The notes beneath the pieces are model-generated. The model searched no databases. It was not told the DNA's origin and saw nothing but the letters and a program-made list of their open reading frames with translations. Shown here piece after piece: positions 9,529-19,005 of a stretch of 42,158 nt of DNA. The stretch is from positions 1 to 42,158 of IMG/VR virus record IMGVR_UViG_3300050021_000189, one strand, 5' to 3'. The stretch comes from a virus. The first letter of the stretch is position 1; each line of letters begins with the position of its first letter. A program made the position numbers and the translations under genes.

Positions 9529-10053
9529 TCAATCACGCTTCGTGAATAGGAGCGCGAAAATGTCACTAGTCAAAGAGCCCGCACCACCCGTGAGCGCGAC
9601 CTCAAGGGCAACTGAACATGCAGGTGTTACCACACCGATCACTGACCGATTATCAATGAGGTAGGTAGCAACCATCGCAGTCACCGGTATTGAACAGAGA
9701 ATCTCAGCAGCCAGAGGTATAAAACTGCCACTACTGCCGAGCATAAGTACGAGATCTTGCGCCCCGCTGATCCCATTGATTTTGAACCAGCAGGTGATGT
9801 CATACACCCCAGCCGGAAGGGTGATGACAACCCCGTCCAATGCCAGTGACGCACCCATGATCGTGTTGGTGACCACCGCTAGCGCCGGATAGGTGTCGCC
9901 AGAACTCAAGTCCGTGTCAGCTACCAGATTGAGCAAGAGTTGCTCGACCGCGACAGCATCGAAGATGCCCTGCTCGATATGGTCGAGCGAGGGCGCATCG
10001 ATGGGCGTGCCACCTTCAGATCCATTCGCCCAAACCTGTTTCGTGTAGCTCAT
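9529..10053 (-). CDS. Minor virion protein with TPxxAxxLxxIExGI motif
   Basis: A 174-residue protein. ATG 10053 (MSYTKQVWANGSEGGTPID) has GCGGAG six bases upstream; the longer upstream frame has no RBS. The N-terminal motif VWANGSEGGTPIDAPSLDHI followed by EQGI recurs at the head of many phage tail-fibre and surface proteins, where it lies before a trimerising or receptor-binding domain. The remaining 130 residues are beta-rich with alternating hydrophobics (VVITLPAGVYDITCWFKING), which resembles a TNF/C1q-like jelly roll. It is therefore a likely surface or receptor-contact protein, although it sits inside the connector cluster. The fold is an inference from pattern only. Confidence 0.65.
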   Translation of the reverse strand: MSYTKQVWANGSEGGTPIDAPSLDHIEQGIFDAVAVEQLLLNLVADTDLSSGDTYPALAVVTNTIMGASLALDGVVITLPAGVYDITCWFKINGISGAQDLVLMLGSSGSFIPLAAEILCSIPVTAMVATYLIDNRSVIGVVTPACSVALEVALTGGAGSLTSDIFALLFTKRD

Positions 10054-10054
10054 G

Positions 10055-10672
10055 TCAAACTCCGCTCGGATAGACGGCTGGGCCCGGATAAACAGCCGGA
10101 CCCGGATAGAGTGCAAATACCGCGCCCTCCAAGGCGTTTTCGGTAGCAGTGAACTCGTGGACACAGGTCAGTTTCACGATCTCCCAGTGCAGTTTGTACA
10201 TCGACATCTCTGGGCGGGTAACCTCCACGTCCTCGAAATGAAGAAGATGACCCACTGCTGGTACAGCAGGGAAGACCGAGTAATCCATGAGGCGCTGATA
10301 CCTGCTCGTCCCCGGCAGGCGCCCCGTCAGTACCGCTCGAACATCACCGGCAATCGCCTTACCCACGCCGACATTCTCGCCGTAGATGTCGATGAAAAAG
10401 GTGTGATCGGTCGTCCACAGGCCACCCTCACTGGCCCCGAGTTCAGCCTCGACATCATCAGGGGTGGCGCCCTGAGTGAACGCCACGGTATTCGGAGCCA
10501 AGGTGGTTAGCTTGGGATCTGGAACGTCCTCGATCATGGTGATGGGCGATGTCGCGCCATAAGGCAGATCAGCTACAGCGCTCGCCATCCAGTCCAGAAT
10601 GGTCAGTTGAACCGTCACGTAGTCGTACACAGATCGATAGAGCATCCGGTCCTGGTTGCGAAGATATGCCAC
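10055..10672 (-). CDS. Tail terminator / tail completion candidate
   Basis: A protein of about 205 residues. I prefer GTG 10672, which has AGGGG about six bases upstream and begins five bases after the preceding stop; an ATG at 10702 would add ten residues but has no RBS. The sequence (YRSVYDYVTVQLTILDWMASAV at the N terminus, then HTFFIDIYGENVGVGKAIAGD) resembles the size and pattern of tail terminator proteins, which cap the tail tube and join it to the connector. It is fourth in a connector-type gene row and precedes the tail genes. The C terminus holds a short repeat, YPGPAV twice, matched by a small tandem duplication in the DNA. Confidence 0.55.
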   Translation of the reverse strand: MAYLRNQDRMLYRSVYDYVTVQLTILDWMASAVADLPYGATSPITMIEDVPDPKLTTLAPNTVAFTQGATPDDVEAELGASEGGLWTTDHTFFIDIYGENVGVGKAIAGDVRAVLTGRLPGTSRYQRLMDYSVFPAVPAVGHLLHFEDVEVTRPEMSMYKLHWEIVKLTCVHEFTATENALEGAVFALYPGPAVYPGPAVYPSGV

Positions 10673-10676
10673 GCCA

Positions 10677-11129
10677 TCACCCCTGGTCGTCCGAAGCGAC
10701 ATGCACTTTATAGATACCCACGCTGACTAAGCCCTTCGGAGTTTCTGTTGACCTGTACTCGTATTTGACCCCACCAATGACCACATAGGAGAAACCCCTG
10801 ATGGCCCGGTAATCCAGATCTAAAAGCGTCAGTACAGCCTTACTTGGGGTGGTACTACCCCAAGATTCCAAAATGCCCTCGGCATCTTGGTACTCCACCC
10901 CACACGGCACTCGCTTGGTGGTCGGCACCGAACGAACTGGCCGGTAGCTCGAATTGAAAGGAGTGCCATTCTGGTCGAGGTTATGAGCCCCGTCGTCGGT
11001 CACGTCCATCGGCATGTAGAACGTCGGCTGATCTCCGGAGTCCACCGGCAGGCCGATCATCATGGCCAACCGCAGTCCGGCCCGTACATCATCGGGATTG
11101 AAATCACCGACGGATGGATCCGTAGCCAT
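10677..11129 (-). CDS. Head closure / stopper candidate
   Basis: A 150-residue protein starting at ATG 11129, two bases after the previous stop. Its second half is beta-rich (AIRGFSYVVIGGVKYEYRST), as in gp16/gpFII-like stoppers that seal the portal after DNA packaging. Its place after the adaptor-like gene and before the tail terminator candidate fits the adaptor-stopper-terminator order of siphophages. No diagnostic motif is visible, so the function follows from position and size. Confidence 0.5.
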   Translation of the reverse strand: MATDPSVGDFNPDDVRAGLRLAMMIGLPVDSGDQPTFYMPMDVTDDGAHNLDQNGTPFNSSYRPVRSVPTTKRVPCGVEYQDAEGILESWGSTTPSKAVLTLLDLDYRAIRGFSYVVIGGVKYEYRSTETPKGLVSVGIYKVHVASDDQG

Positions 11130-11131
11130 GA

Positions 11132-11665
11132 TTACCAGCTCAGTTCATAGGGGAAGAATCCGCCCGCGATACCCATCTGAAGCGCGGCAAAGTTGTAACC
11201 CCATGGAGGCATCAGGGTCCGGGCGAGATAGGCGTCAGTCATGGTGATCGCCTGGCTGGCGCGAGCAATCCGCAACGCCTGAGCAATGAGCTGATCCCTG
11301 CGAGCCTGGAGCATCTTGAGCTCCTGGACAAGAACCGTCACGCCGAAGTCCTTCTCGTACTTCGAGCCAGCAGACTCATACGCCGTCCGAGACGGCGTGG
11401 CGCGAATCTTGGAGATCAGGACGCTCTCGGCAGCATAGAAGGCGATCAGAGCGCCGCCGGCAGCTGACAGGTCCGGAGTGACAACGCCCGTTGAAGTATC
11501 CAAGGTCTGCGTACCGAAGTAGCCATCCAGCTTCGCCTTGGCGAAAGCATCGCCCAACGTACCCAGTAGGTCGGAGTCCTCGGTACTGGGATAGGTGGCG
11601 TCAAACTCGCCAGGAACAGCAAGATCGCGCTTCAAACCCTCGGTCAGTGTCGCCAGGTCGGTCAT
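11132..11665 (-). CDS. Head-tail adaptor (gp6/gp15-like) candidate
   Basis: A 177-residue protein with a helical body; AGGAAG precedes ATG 11665. The pattern of a helical N-terminal half (LATLTEGLKRDLAVPGEF), a central helix with AALIAFYAAESVL-like composition and a long charged helix (VLVQELKMLQARRDQLIAQA) is typical of head-tail adaptor rings, which bind the underside of the portal. It is the first of the connector genes after the repeat protein. The evidence is gene order and secondary-structure pattern. Confidence 0.55.
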   Translation of the reverse strand: MTDLATLTEGLKRDLAVPGEFDATYPSTEDSDLLGTLGDAFAKAKLDGYFGTQTLDTSTGVVTPDLSAAGGALIAFYAAESVLISKIRATPSRTAYESAGSKYEKDFGVTVLVQELKMLQARRDQLIAQALRIARASQAITMTDAYLARTLMPPWGYNFAALQMGIAGGFFPYELSW

Positions 11666-11683
11666 GATCTTCCTTGTCGGCGC

Positions 11684-12031
11684 CTAGGCGGAAGAGACGA
11701 GGATGACAGCAGGACTGGTACGAATAATGACCTCTGGAGCACTGGTCAATCGCAACTGTGGCGTGGTGCTGCTCCCCGCCGCCAGAACCACCCCACCTAC
11801 AGAACCAACGTTGGGCCCAGCCACAAGAACTCGTACATGCGTCGGTGCTCCTATCCCATTCCAGACCGAGAAGGACCCGTCATTGGTCTCGACAACCCAG
11901 TCCATCTCTACCCATGTCGCAGATGGAGGGAACCGAATCTCCATATGGCCCGTGACGGGCGATGGCAGTCCAGAAACCGGAAAGTGCAGATACTCCCTAC
12001 CCGCAAGATTGAGCTTGACCCTGACGGCCAT
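11684..12031 (-). CDS. Small beta-rich protein next to the repeat protein
   Basis: A 115-residue protein with an excellent RBS (GGGAGG, five bases before ATG 12031). It is nearly all beta by pattern (VEMDWVVETNDGSFSVWNG), with no Cys and few charged residues. It lies ten bases after the end of the 2309-residue gene, so the two are probably made together; it may cap or anchor that fibre or decorate the capsid. No family is recognised. Confidence 0.55.
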   Translation of the reverse strand: MAVRVKLNLAGREYLHFPVSGLPSPVTGHMEIRFPPSATWVEMDWVVETNDGSFSVWNGIGAPTHVRVLVAGPNVGSVGGVVLAAGSSTTPQLRLTSAPEVIIRTSPAVILVSSA

Positions 12032-12040
12032 CGTGCCTCC

Positions 12041-15000
12041 CTACAGTGTTGCCATGTCGATGCTCAATGAGTTGTCGGCAGCATTGTCCACGAGCAGAGG
12101 GTCGAAGGTCGGCGCATCAAGCACCCAAAGAACAGGAGCGCCTATCACCAACTGGGATTCCAGACTCCCGGTGGGCACCTCCATACTGAACGGCACACCT
12201 AGCGTCAATGGGTTGCCGATCGGGATGGCGACCTCCAGGGGGGCAACGGTCGCCACCTCCAGCACCATCAAGGGCGGGACGCCCACCGCCAGCAGCGAGT
12301 CCACACTGGCCGCCAGCAACTCCAACAGGGGCAACGGAGCCCCTACGACAACGGTGACGTCCTGACCAAGAGCGCCAATCACCGTGATAATGCCCGAGCC
12401 ACCCAAAGTGACAATGCTGGACACTGCCGCGATGGCCACCATTGCGAGCCCACCGGAGCCGCTGAGCGCAACAGTGCCGCCCAGTTCCAGTGCACCAGCA
12501 GCGCCCAGTGAGCCTGAACCGGTCAAATGTGCCGCGGTCCCGACTTCTGGTATACCCCCGGTCGCAAGCCCACCGGAGCCATTGAAGCTCACCGCACCGC
12601 TGGGCCAAGGCGCTCCAATGAAAGACAGAACGCCGGAACCATTCAGGACTGCCGGGCCGCGGTAACCCAAGACGCCAATGGTGACCAACACGCCAACACC
12701 ATCGAGGTTGACAATCCCCCCGATCCGCAGCACGCCCGCCAAGCCAAGAGTGCCAGAGCCGGTCAGTGGGACGATTGCGAACCTCGTCCCAACGGGACGG
12801 AGGTGACCCGCACCCATCAACTCGACAGAACTAGCGATGGCCGGACTCTGGCCCACACCCAGAGCACCAGAGCCACCAAGAGTGCACGCGCCGACATGGC
12901 CATAGACCCCGGTCAGCGTCAGAGCACCCTCACCACTCAGGGTGACACCGCCCGACAGTCGCGAGACACCCGCAGTTGCCAGAATGCCCGCGCCGGCCAG
13001 AACTGCAGAACCCGAGAATCCTGCAACGCGCGTTGTAGTCAAGGTTCCAACGCCACCGAGCGTGAGCTCGGTATGGATCTTCGGCAGGCCAGTCACAGAC
13101 AGGGAGCCCGCACCGCTCAGGGTGATCAACTCGTGACAGTGCACGACGCCCGCGACGCTCAGGCTGCCACCGCCAGCAAGAGTGGCTACGCCAACGAAAG
13201 CTGGCGTTCCGGTAATAACCAGGGCCCCGGCACCACCGAAGGTCGCCACCTCGGAAAGAACCGGCATTCCTACGGTGGCCAGCTGCCCAGATCCGGCCAG
13301 GTCCGCCGCCGTAAGAATGGCGGGCACACCAACCACGGTCAAGACACCCAAGCCCGACAGCCCCGCCGCACCGATCTGACCTACCGCACCCAGAGAGCCT
13401 GAACCATCCAGCGTGACCACGACAGTCAGGTCAGGTGCGGCAATCGCACCAAGCGCACCCTTACCCGACAGCGCTACCGTGCTGGAAATCGCCGGGAGGG
13501 TAACGACACCAAGAACGCCCTCGCTAGACAGGTCAACCTGACCTGGTAGCGCGGGAACCTCGGTGACAACGAGCGTTCCAGAACCGGCAAGGTCGACCCA
13601 GATGGCCCAGTCGGGCTCAACTGCCAGCGTCAGTGTTCCAGGACCCGACAGTGCGGCAGTTGTGACGATCCCAGGCACGCCTACGGCATCAAGGATGCCC
13701 GAACCAGCCAAAATGACCGCAGTTGTGACATCCGGCGCACCGACAGCATCCAGAGAACCGCTGCCGCTCAGCGACGACCCAGCCACAAGTGCCGGTACGC
13801 CAGACACGGCGAGGATACCGGCACTAGACAGGGAAGCAACACCCTCGAAGCCGATAATCTGCGCGACGCCGGAAACTTCCAGCAGGCCCGATCCGGACAG
13901 GTCGACAGTACCGGAAACTGCAACAACAGCGACAAGTTCGAGAACACCAGACCCGCTCAATGACGCGACACTGGGAATCGAAACGATCCCTGTGGTCACC
14001 AACAATCCCTGACCGGTCAACGCCAGGGCACTAACAATGGCCGGGACGCCCGTGCCGCCGAGCAATCCCGATCCAGTGAGGTCCGCGGCCCCGAAACCAC
14101 TCGCAACGCCAGTAGTGATGAGAGTTCCATTGCCAGAGAGCGTGGCGATACCAGAGATCGCAGGGACGCTAGTAGCAGCGAGAGCCCCCGAGCTAGCCAA
14201 GCTAACAACGCCCGTTATGGCGGGAGCCTGCACAGCTGCAAGCAGGCCCGCACCGCCCAGTGCAGCGATCCCGGTGATGGCTGGCACGCCCCCGGCCACC
14301 AGGGCACCACTACCACTCAATCCTTCAGGGATCGGTATAGCCGGTGCCCCAACACCAATCAGAGTGCCGGACCCAGACAAAGCCACCGGGGTCGAGAAGC
14401 CATTGACCACGCCGGTCATAGCGAGAATGCCGGATCCAGTTAATGCCACCACTGCCAAGATCGCTGGAACCCCAGCAGCCGCCAATGAGCCAGAGCCAGT
14501 CAGCGCTACCGAGACTGAAACGGCAGGCACGCCTGCAAGCACAAGCGCGCCCGAACCGGACAGTCCTACCGCAACAGGGATGGACGGGGCGCCGACGAGG
14601 ACCAGCGTTCCAGAACCAGACAAAGCTATCGAGATTGGAATGGCCGGGACACCTATTACCCCGAGAGTTCCCGAGCCAGCCAGAGTCACGGAGCCGATGA
14701 ATCCAACACCAGTAAGGATGCCAACGCCCGTGAGGGTGGCCGTGCCGGTGAGAGCTGGGACGCACGCCAACGTGAGAGTGCCCGTGCCCGTAAGGGCAGA
14801 CGAACCGGAAATCCAAGGCGCTCCGATGACACCAAGCGATCCAGTGCCAGAGAGGGTAACCGCGCCAATAAATCCAACCGCCGTCAGAGCACCGGACCCA
14901 CTCAGTCCAGCCGTACTAGAGAGAGAGGGAGCGCCTACGACGCCCAGCGAGCCTGAGCCACCGAGAGTTGCTACTCCAATGAATCCGACCGCACTGAAGA

Positions 15001-18000
15001 CTCCAGACCCGCTCAGCGCAGCCGTACCAATAATGGACGGCGCAGCGGTCGCACCAAGAGTGCCAGATCCACTCAACGCCTGAGTTGTACTCGACCACGG
15101 TGCTCCTGTCAGGACCAGCAAACCGGAGCCGCTGAGCGTAGTAATGCTGGAGGTGGTCAGGGACGACGTGAATGTCAGAGTGCCGGAACCACTCAATACC
15201 GCTGTGGACGGAAGTGCAGGCAGACCCGTCTCGCTCAGAGTTCCCGCACCCGAGAGGACAGCGGTACCTGTGATTGAGGGCACGCCCGACGAGCCGAGCG
15301 AGCCGGTACCGCTCAGAACAGCGGACCCGATGAACCCTACTGCGATGAACGTCCCCGAGCCGGACAGAGCCACAGTCGAGGTGATCGAGGGCAGCCCGAT
15401 CAGGCTCAGTGTTCCGCTACCGCTGAGAGCAGCCGTACCTGGTATGGCCGGAACCGGAGTCAGGCCCATCGTGCCGACACCGGACAGAATGACGGTGCCT
15501 GTGACAGCCGGGACGCCCGTCGAGCTCAGTGAGCCTCCACCGCTTAGCGCTGCTACCGCCATAATTACAGGGACGACGGTCAGACCGAGCGCACCTGAGC
15601 CGGTCAGCGGGACTGGCGTCGAGAAGCCATTGACCACGCCCAAGGCAGCGAGCAGACCACTGCCGCTCAGAGACTCGAGCCCAGGGAGAGCCGGAGCGCC
15701 TGTCGAGGTCAGAGATCCGCTGCCCGTCAGCACGACGGAAGTCGAGAACCCGTTGACTACTCCAGTCACAGTCAGCAAACCGCTACCGCTGAGCCCTTCG
15801 ACGCCAGGCACGGCAAGAGTGGCGACAGCAGTCAGCGTACCAGATCCGGACAGGGCCACGGGGATTGAGAGTCGTGGCAGGCCAGAGAGAGACAGTAATC
15901 CACTGCCGGTCAGTGCGGCCATGCCCGGAACAGCAAGAGTGACGCTGGACCCGAGCGTGCCCGTTCCGCTTAGCGCCGCAGTTCCGATCACCGTCAGCAC
16001 ACCAGACAAGCCCAGCGTTCCACCACCACTGAGCGCTGCAGAGCCGATAAACCCTACTCCTGTAAGGGTTCCCGTCCCTGTCAGTGCAACCATGCCCGTG
16101 ATCGAGGGAGCGCCAAGGACGCCCAGCGTACCTACGCCACTCAGGCTCTCGAGTCCAGGTAACGCCGGGGCACCCACGGCAAGGAGGGTGCCGGAACCGC
16201 TCAACGTGGCCGAGCTAAATGGGTGAGGAGAACCGCTCACCGTCAGGAGGCTTGAGCCTGTCAGTACCGCTGCACCGATGAACCCAACGCCAGTCAGAAC
16301 ACCGGTCCCGGCCAGGCTAGCGACACCAGTGATAGCCGGGACGCCAGATGTGACCAGGGTACCTGTGCCGCTCAGAGCCCGCAAAATAGGAAGTGACGGA
16401 GTACCGACCGCCGTGAGTGTGCCCGACCCCGTGAGAGTGGTCGTCCCGCCTTTGGGCCAGGGCAGCCCGACAGCGGCAAGAGTGCCAGACCCGGACAAAG
16501 TGGAACTACCGGTAATCGCAGGACTACCTGCAGTGCTTAACGCTCCAGACCCCGAGAGCGCGCTTCCACTGACGGTACTGGTGGCATTGAAGTGGGCGAG
16601 CACCTGTGCGCTGGTCAACGCGTAGGGATAGAACGCCACCTCGTCAATCGAGCCGTCGAATCCCAGGTTGACGGGGTCCACTTGGCGGCCAATGGAGTAG
16701 CCGTAGCCTGATGAACCTACTATCGGAGCAGCCGTAGAGCCGTAGATATAGGGAGCGTTCGACCGCTCAACCCCGTCCACATACAGGTGCATGTGCGTCG
16801 CGGGATCAATCGACACCCCGGCAACACCATTCAGAACCCCGACAACATGATGCCATGCGCCATCATTAACCAAGGTGGCACCAGAGCCGAGGTGCGCCCA
16901 AATTGAGTCACCATTGACCGTCAGGATCAATGAGCCGTTCGTCGGACTTCCCAGCCAACTGGAGTAACCCACGCCGAGAAGAAGCCCCGTATGGTGTCCA
17001 CTCAGCCAGTCTCGGTCGCCCACAATCCAGCGACCGTAAGCGGTGGTCTTGATCCAAGCTTCGAGGCTGAACTTAGAATGGTTTAGTACGACACTCGGTG
17101 CTAAAACCTTGTCGAGAGTTGCATCGGCAAACGTCATTGAGTAGCTAGACCCGACATGAGCAGGACTCTGATGAGTAAGCGTCGAGCCACTGATCTTTCC
17201 ACTGCCAGCAGTAACACTGCTATCAGCAGCTCCTGTGTTCCCTAGCGTGATCTCAGCAATAGAGGTGTAGAAGGCATCACCGTTGTTCGCGGTGATAAAG
17301 ATCCGATAGTAGAGGAACACTACAACATTGGCGAACGCAAAACTCTGAATCTGTCCCGGCGTAGGCCAGGCGATCCCTGTCCGAGAATCCAGAGTGGTCC
17401 ATGTGCTGCCATTATTGGAGCCCTGAAAGACCCAGTTCATAGGGTTACGGTTCGGAAGATCATCACGACGCGTAATCGAATACGAGGTCAATGCCGTAGC
17501 CGAGACCAGTTGCGCTCTCCACCACTGTGGCAGGGCAGAACCGTTAGTCGTCCAGAACGTCAGAGGACTACCATCCACCGCCATACTGGGTATTTCCGAG
17601 TACCACCATTCCGAGGCGGTCGTCGCGGCAATAGCAGCCTGCCCGTAGTAATCATCCAGCTCAAAATAACCGAGAGGTGCATCAGCCAGAACAACACTCG
17701 CATAGGAAGTTCCGCTACGGATCGCAGGCACGCCTACCGCACTGAGCGTGCCTCCACCTGACAAGGTGGCCGCGCTGGAAATAGCCAGGAACCCAGAGAC
17801 ATGGAAGTTATCGACGTAGCAGAGTTGTCCGGCCGTGGCGGCGGAAGCCGCAAGCTGGACACTCATGTAATGCATGGTGTTCTTGGATGCGACGAAGTCC
17901 GGCAGAGTCAACGTCTGCCAGGCGTCATAGATGGTCTGCTGCACATTTGAAGAGAAGCCGAAGCACTCAAGGAAGGACACCTGTGGATTGCCGCTCGGCA

Positions 18001-18970
18001 CATAAACATCGACCTGGAACGAGTACGTCTGACCGATAACCAGGCCATCTACGCCGACCACCGCTCCGCAGTAACCAGAAACAGTGGGCCAGGTAATTAG
18101 CAGTGACTTCGTGCCATCGCTGGCCCGCACTGAGCTATTGGCGATAGCACAGGCCGCTGCTGCACCATAGAAGTTATTGCCCCAAGCCCCGGTCGTGCCG
18201 CCCTCGAATGAGTTGTTCTCAGCGCCGATGTCCGGGAGAGCGACAAGGGTTCCGCTGCCGCTGAGGGTACAGGTACCGGTGTGGTCCTCGGACGGGATCA
18301 GAGCCGCGACAACCAGGCCCTGATAGTTAGCGCCGGCTGTCGGGTTGAATGTCTGAACACCGGTAGCATTGACAATCTTGTACTGGAGCAGGCTAGAGCC
18401 AAAAGTGGATGTGTTTTGAGAACCAGCGCTCCATGACCCGGCCAGGGCGTCAGCGTCCGCGGTGAAACCCATACCGCCCTGTAGACCTGCTCCACCGATC
18501 ACCAGATCGCCAGAGACCAAGGCAGTACCTGACGTGGAACAGGTGCCGTTACCATTGGTACTGCTACGTGTCCCTACTGTGCCTCGCAGAGTGGCTGAGA
18601 CACCTGAATACTCGTTGAGAATTATCACCGAGCCAAGAGTGAACGCCCCAGGAGTCCCAGACCACGTAACCGTGACGCTGTACCCAACACTCCATGGGAC
18701 GGTGGTCTTGATCGCCCACAGTTCACCCACGCAGCCAGCACCGGGAGTGCTGGTCGAACAGGTATGTCCTGCAAGTTTCACCCACGACGCTGTCTCACCA
18801 GTGGGCTTGCTGATACTGCTGACAGTTGGTGTCGTTGTTGATAGGTTGCTACATGCGTTCCAGCAGACGAGGGTATTCAATGCCGAAACTGCCGAAGTCG
18901 CTATGCTAACCGAGACAGTGGCAGTTCCGGATTGGGTCTTGCCGACGTTACGGACAAACGCGACCGTCAT
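12041..18970 (-). CDS. Giant repeat protein with carbohydrate-binding-like domains (virion fibre candidate)
   Basis: A 2309-residue uninterrupted protein with a strong RBS (AAGGGAGG before ATG 18970). In order: a beta-rich domain with many Cys/Thr (1-230); one copy of a LSGSGTL repeat (233-249); a CBM4/9-like jelly roll (251-395, beginning ENNSFEGGTTGAW); a second lone repeat (398-418); a discoidin/F5-8C-like domain (426-578; PSMAVDGSPLTFWTT, then WVFQGSNNGSTWTTL); a LamG/concanavalin-like domain (580-795; FSLEAWIKT, AWHHVVGVLNG, GSIDEVAFY); about 71 tandem 20-residue repeats (800-2205); and a hydrophobic Leu/Val/Pro-rich tail. The lectin-type folds suggest binding to host-surface or environmental glycans; the array suggests an extended beta-solenoid or fibre. 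It lies between the capsid and connector genes rather than among tail fibres. No signal peptide or enzyme motif was seen. Confidence 0.85.
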   Translation of the reverse strand: MTVAFVRNVGKTQSGTATVSVSIATSAVSALNTLVCWNACSNLSTTTPTVSSISKPTGETASWVKLAGHTCSTSTPGAGCVGELWAIKTTVPWSVGYSVTVTWSGTPGAFTLGSVIILNEYSGVSATLRGTVGTRSSTNGNGTCSTSGTALVSGDLVIGGAGLQGGMGFTADADALAGSWSAGSQNTSTFGSSLLQYKIVNATGVQTFNPTAGANYQGLVVAALIPSEDHTGTCTLSGSGTLVALPDIGAENNSFEGGTTGAWGNNFYGAAAACAIANSSVRASDGTKSLLITWPTVSGYCGAVVGVDGLVIGQTYSFQVDVYVPSGNPQVSFLECFGFSSNVQQTIYDAWQTLTLPDFVASKNTMHYMSVQLAASAATAGQLCYVDNFHVSGFLAISSAATLSGGGTLSAVGVPAIRSGTSYASVVLADAPLGYFELDDYYGQAAIAATTASEWWYSEIPSMAVDGSPLTFWTTNGSALPQWWRAQLVSATALTSYSITRRDDLPNRNPMNWVFQGSNNGSTWTTLDSRTGIAWPTPGQIQSFAFANVVVFLYYRIFITANNGDAFYTSIAEITLGNTGAADSSVTAGSGKISGSTLTHQSPAHVGSSYSMTFADATLDKVLAPSVVLNHSKFSLEAWIKTTAYGRWIVGDRDWLSGHHTGLLLGVGYSSWLGSPTNGSLILTVNGDSIWAHLGSGATLVNDGAWHHVVGVLNGVAGVSIDPATHMHLYVDGVERSNAPYIYGSTAAPIVGSSGYGYSIGRQVDPVNLGFDGSIDEVAFYPYALTSAQVLAHFNATSTVSGSALSGSGALSTAGSPAITGSSTLSGSGTLAAVGLPWPKGGTTTLTGSGTLTAVGTPSLPILRALSGTGTLVTSGVPAITGVASLAGTGVLTGVGFIGAAVLTGSSLLTVSGSPHPFSSATLSGSGTLLAVGAPALPGLESLSGVGTLGVLGAPSITGMVALTGTGTLTGVGFIGSAALSGGGTLGLSGVLTVIGTAALSGTGTLGSSVTLAVPGMAALTGSGLLSLSGLPRLSIPVALSGSGTLTAVATLAVPGVEGLSGSGLLTVTGVVNGFSTSVVLTGSGSLTSTGAPALPGLESLSGSGLLAALGVVNGFSTPVPLTGSGALGLTVVPVIMAVAALSGGGSLSSTGVPAVTGTVILSGVGTMGLTPVPAIPGTAALSGSGTLSLIGLPSITSTVALSGSGTFIAVGFIGSAVLSGTGSLGSSGVPSITGTAVLSGAGTLSETGLPALPSTAVLSGSGTLTFTSSLTTSSITTLSGSGLLVLTGAPWSSTTQALSGSGTLGATAAPSIIGTAALSGSGVFSAVGFIGVATLGGSGSLGVVGAPSLSSTAGLSGSGALTAVGFIGAVTLSGTGSLGVIGAPWISGSSALTGTGTLTLACVPALTGTATLTGVGILTGVGFIGSVTLAGSGTLGVIGVPAIPISIALSGSGTLVLVGAPSIPVAVGLSGSGALVLAGVPAVSVSVALTGSGSLAAAGVPAILAVVALTGSGILAMTGVVNGFSTPVALSGSGTLIGVGAPAIPIPEGLSGSGALVAGGVPAITGIAALGGAGLLAAVQAPAITGVVSLASSGALAATSVPAISGIATLSGNGTLITTGVASGFGAADLTGSGLLGGTGVPAIVSALALTGQGLLVTTGIVSIPSVASLSGSGVLELVAVVAVSGTVDLSGSGLLEVSGVAQIIGFEGVASLSSAGILAVSGVPALVAGSSLSGSGSLDAVGAPDVTTAVILAGSGILDAVGVPGIVTTAALSGPGTLTLAVEPDWAIWVDLAGSGTLVVTEVPALPGQVDLSSEGVLGVVTLPAISSTVALSGKGALGAIAAPDLTVVVTLDGSGSLGAVGQIGAAGLSGLGVLTVVGVPAILTAADLAGSGQLATVGMPVLSEVATFGGAGALVITGTPAFVGVATLAGGGSLSVAGVVHCHELITLSGAGSLSVTGLPKIHTELTLGGVGTLTTTRVAGFSGSAVLAGAGILATAGVSRLSGGVTLSGEGALTLTGVYGHVGACTLGGSGALGVGQSPAIASSVELMGAGHLRPVGTRFAIVPLTGSGTLGLAGVLRIGGIVNLDGVGVLVTIGVLGYRGPAVLNGSGVLSFIGAPWPSGAVSFNGSGGLATGGIPEVGTAAHLTGSGSLGAAGALELGGTVALSGSGGLAMVAIAAVSSIVTLGGSGIITVIGALGQDVTVVVGAPLPLLELLAASVDSLLAVGVPPLMVLEVATVAPLEVAIPIGNPLTLGVPFSMEVPTGSLESQLVIGAPVLWVLDAPTFDPLLVDNAADNSLSIDMATL
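12360..16575 (-). repeat. About 71 tandem ~60-bp (20-residue) coding repeats
   Basis: Counted by eye in the translation: about 71 consecutive units of form xxxLSGSGTLxxxGxPxIxx, with 17-residue variants ending GFIG and a variant ending VVNGFS. LSGSG/LTGSG/LAGSG is the fixed core and the spacer residues vary. DNA copies have diverged, so the array is not a recent slippage product, yet near-identical neighbouring variants suggest segmental duplication. Confidence 0.85.
13025..13034. promoter_or_regulatory. AACGCGCGTT palindrome, site 2 (within CDS)
   Basis: An exact copy of the ten-base palindrome, inside the repeat-protein gene, where it encodes Thr-Arg-Val in place of the usual repeat residues. 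Confidence 0.4.
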
Positions 18971-19005
18971 GTGCCGCCTCCCTTAGTGCGGGTCGGCGGA
19001 AAGAC

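Noticed and set aside
14037-15083. 348-residue plus-strand Pro/Glu/Thr-rich repeat frame
   Set aside because: Mirror image of the LSGSGTL coding repeats; its periodicity comes from the minus-strand gene.
12360-16575. Possible CRISPR-like array of about 60-bp units
   Set aside because: Repeats and spacers are not separate and every unit is in frame; this is a protein repeat array.
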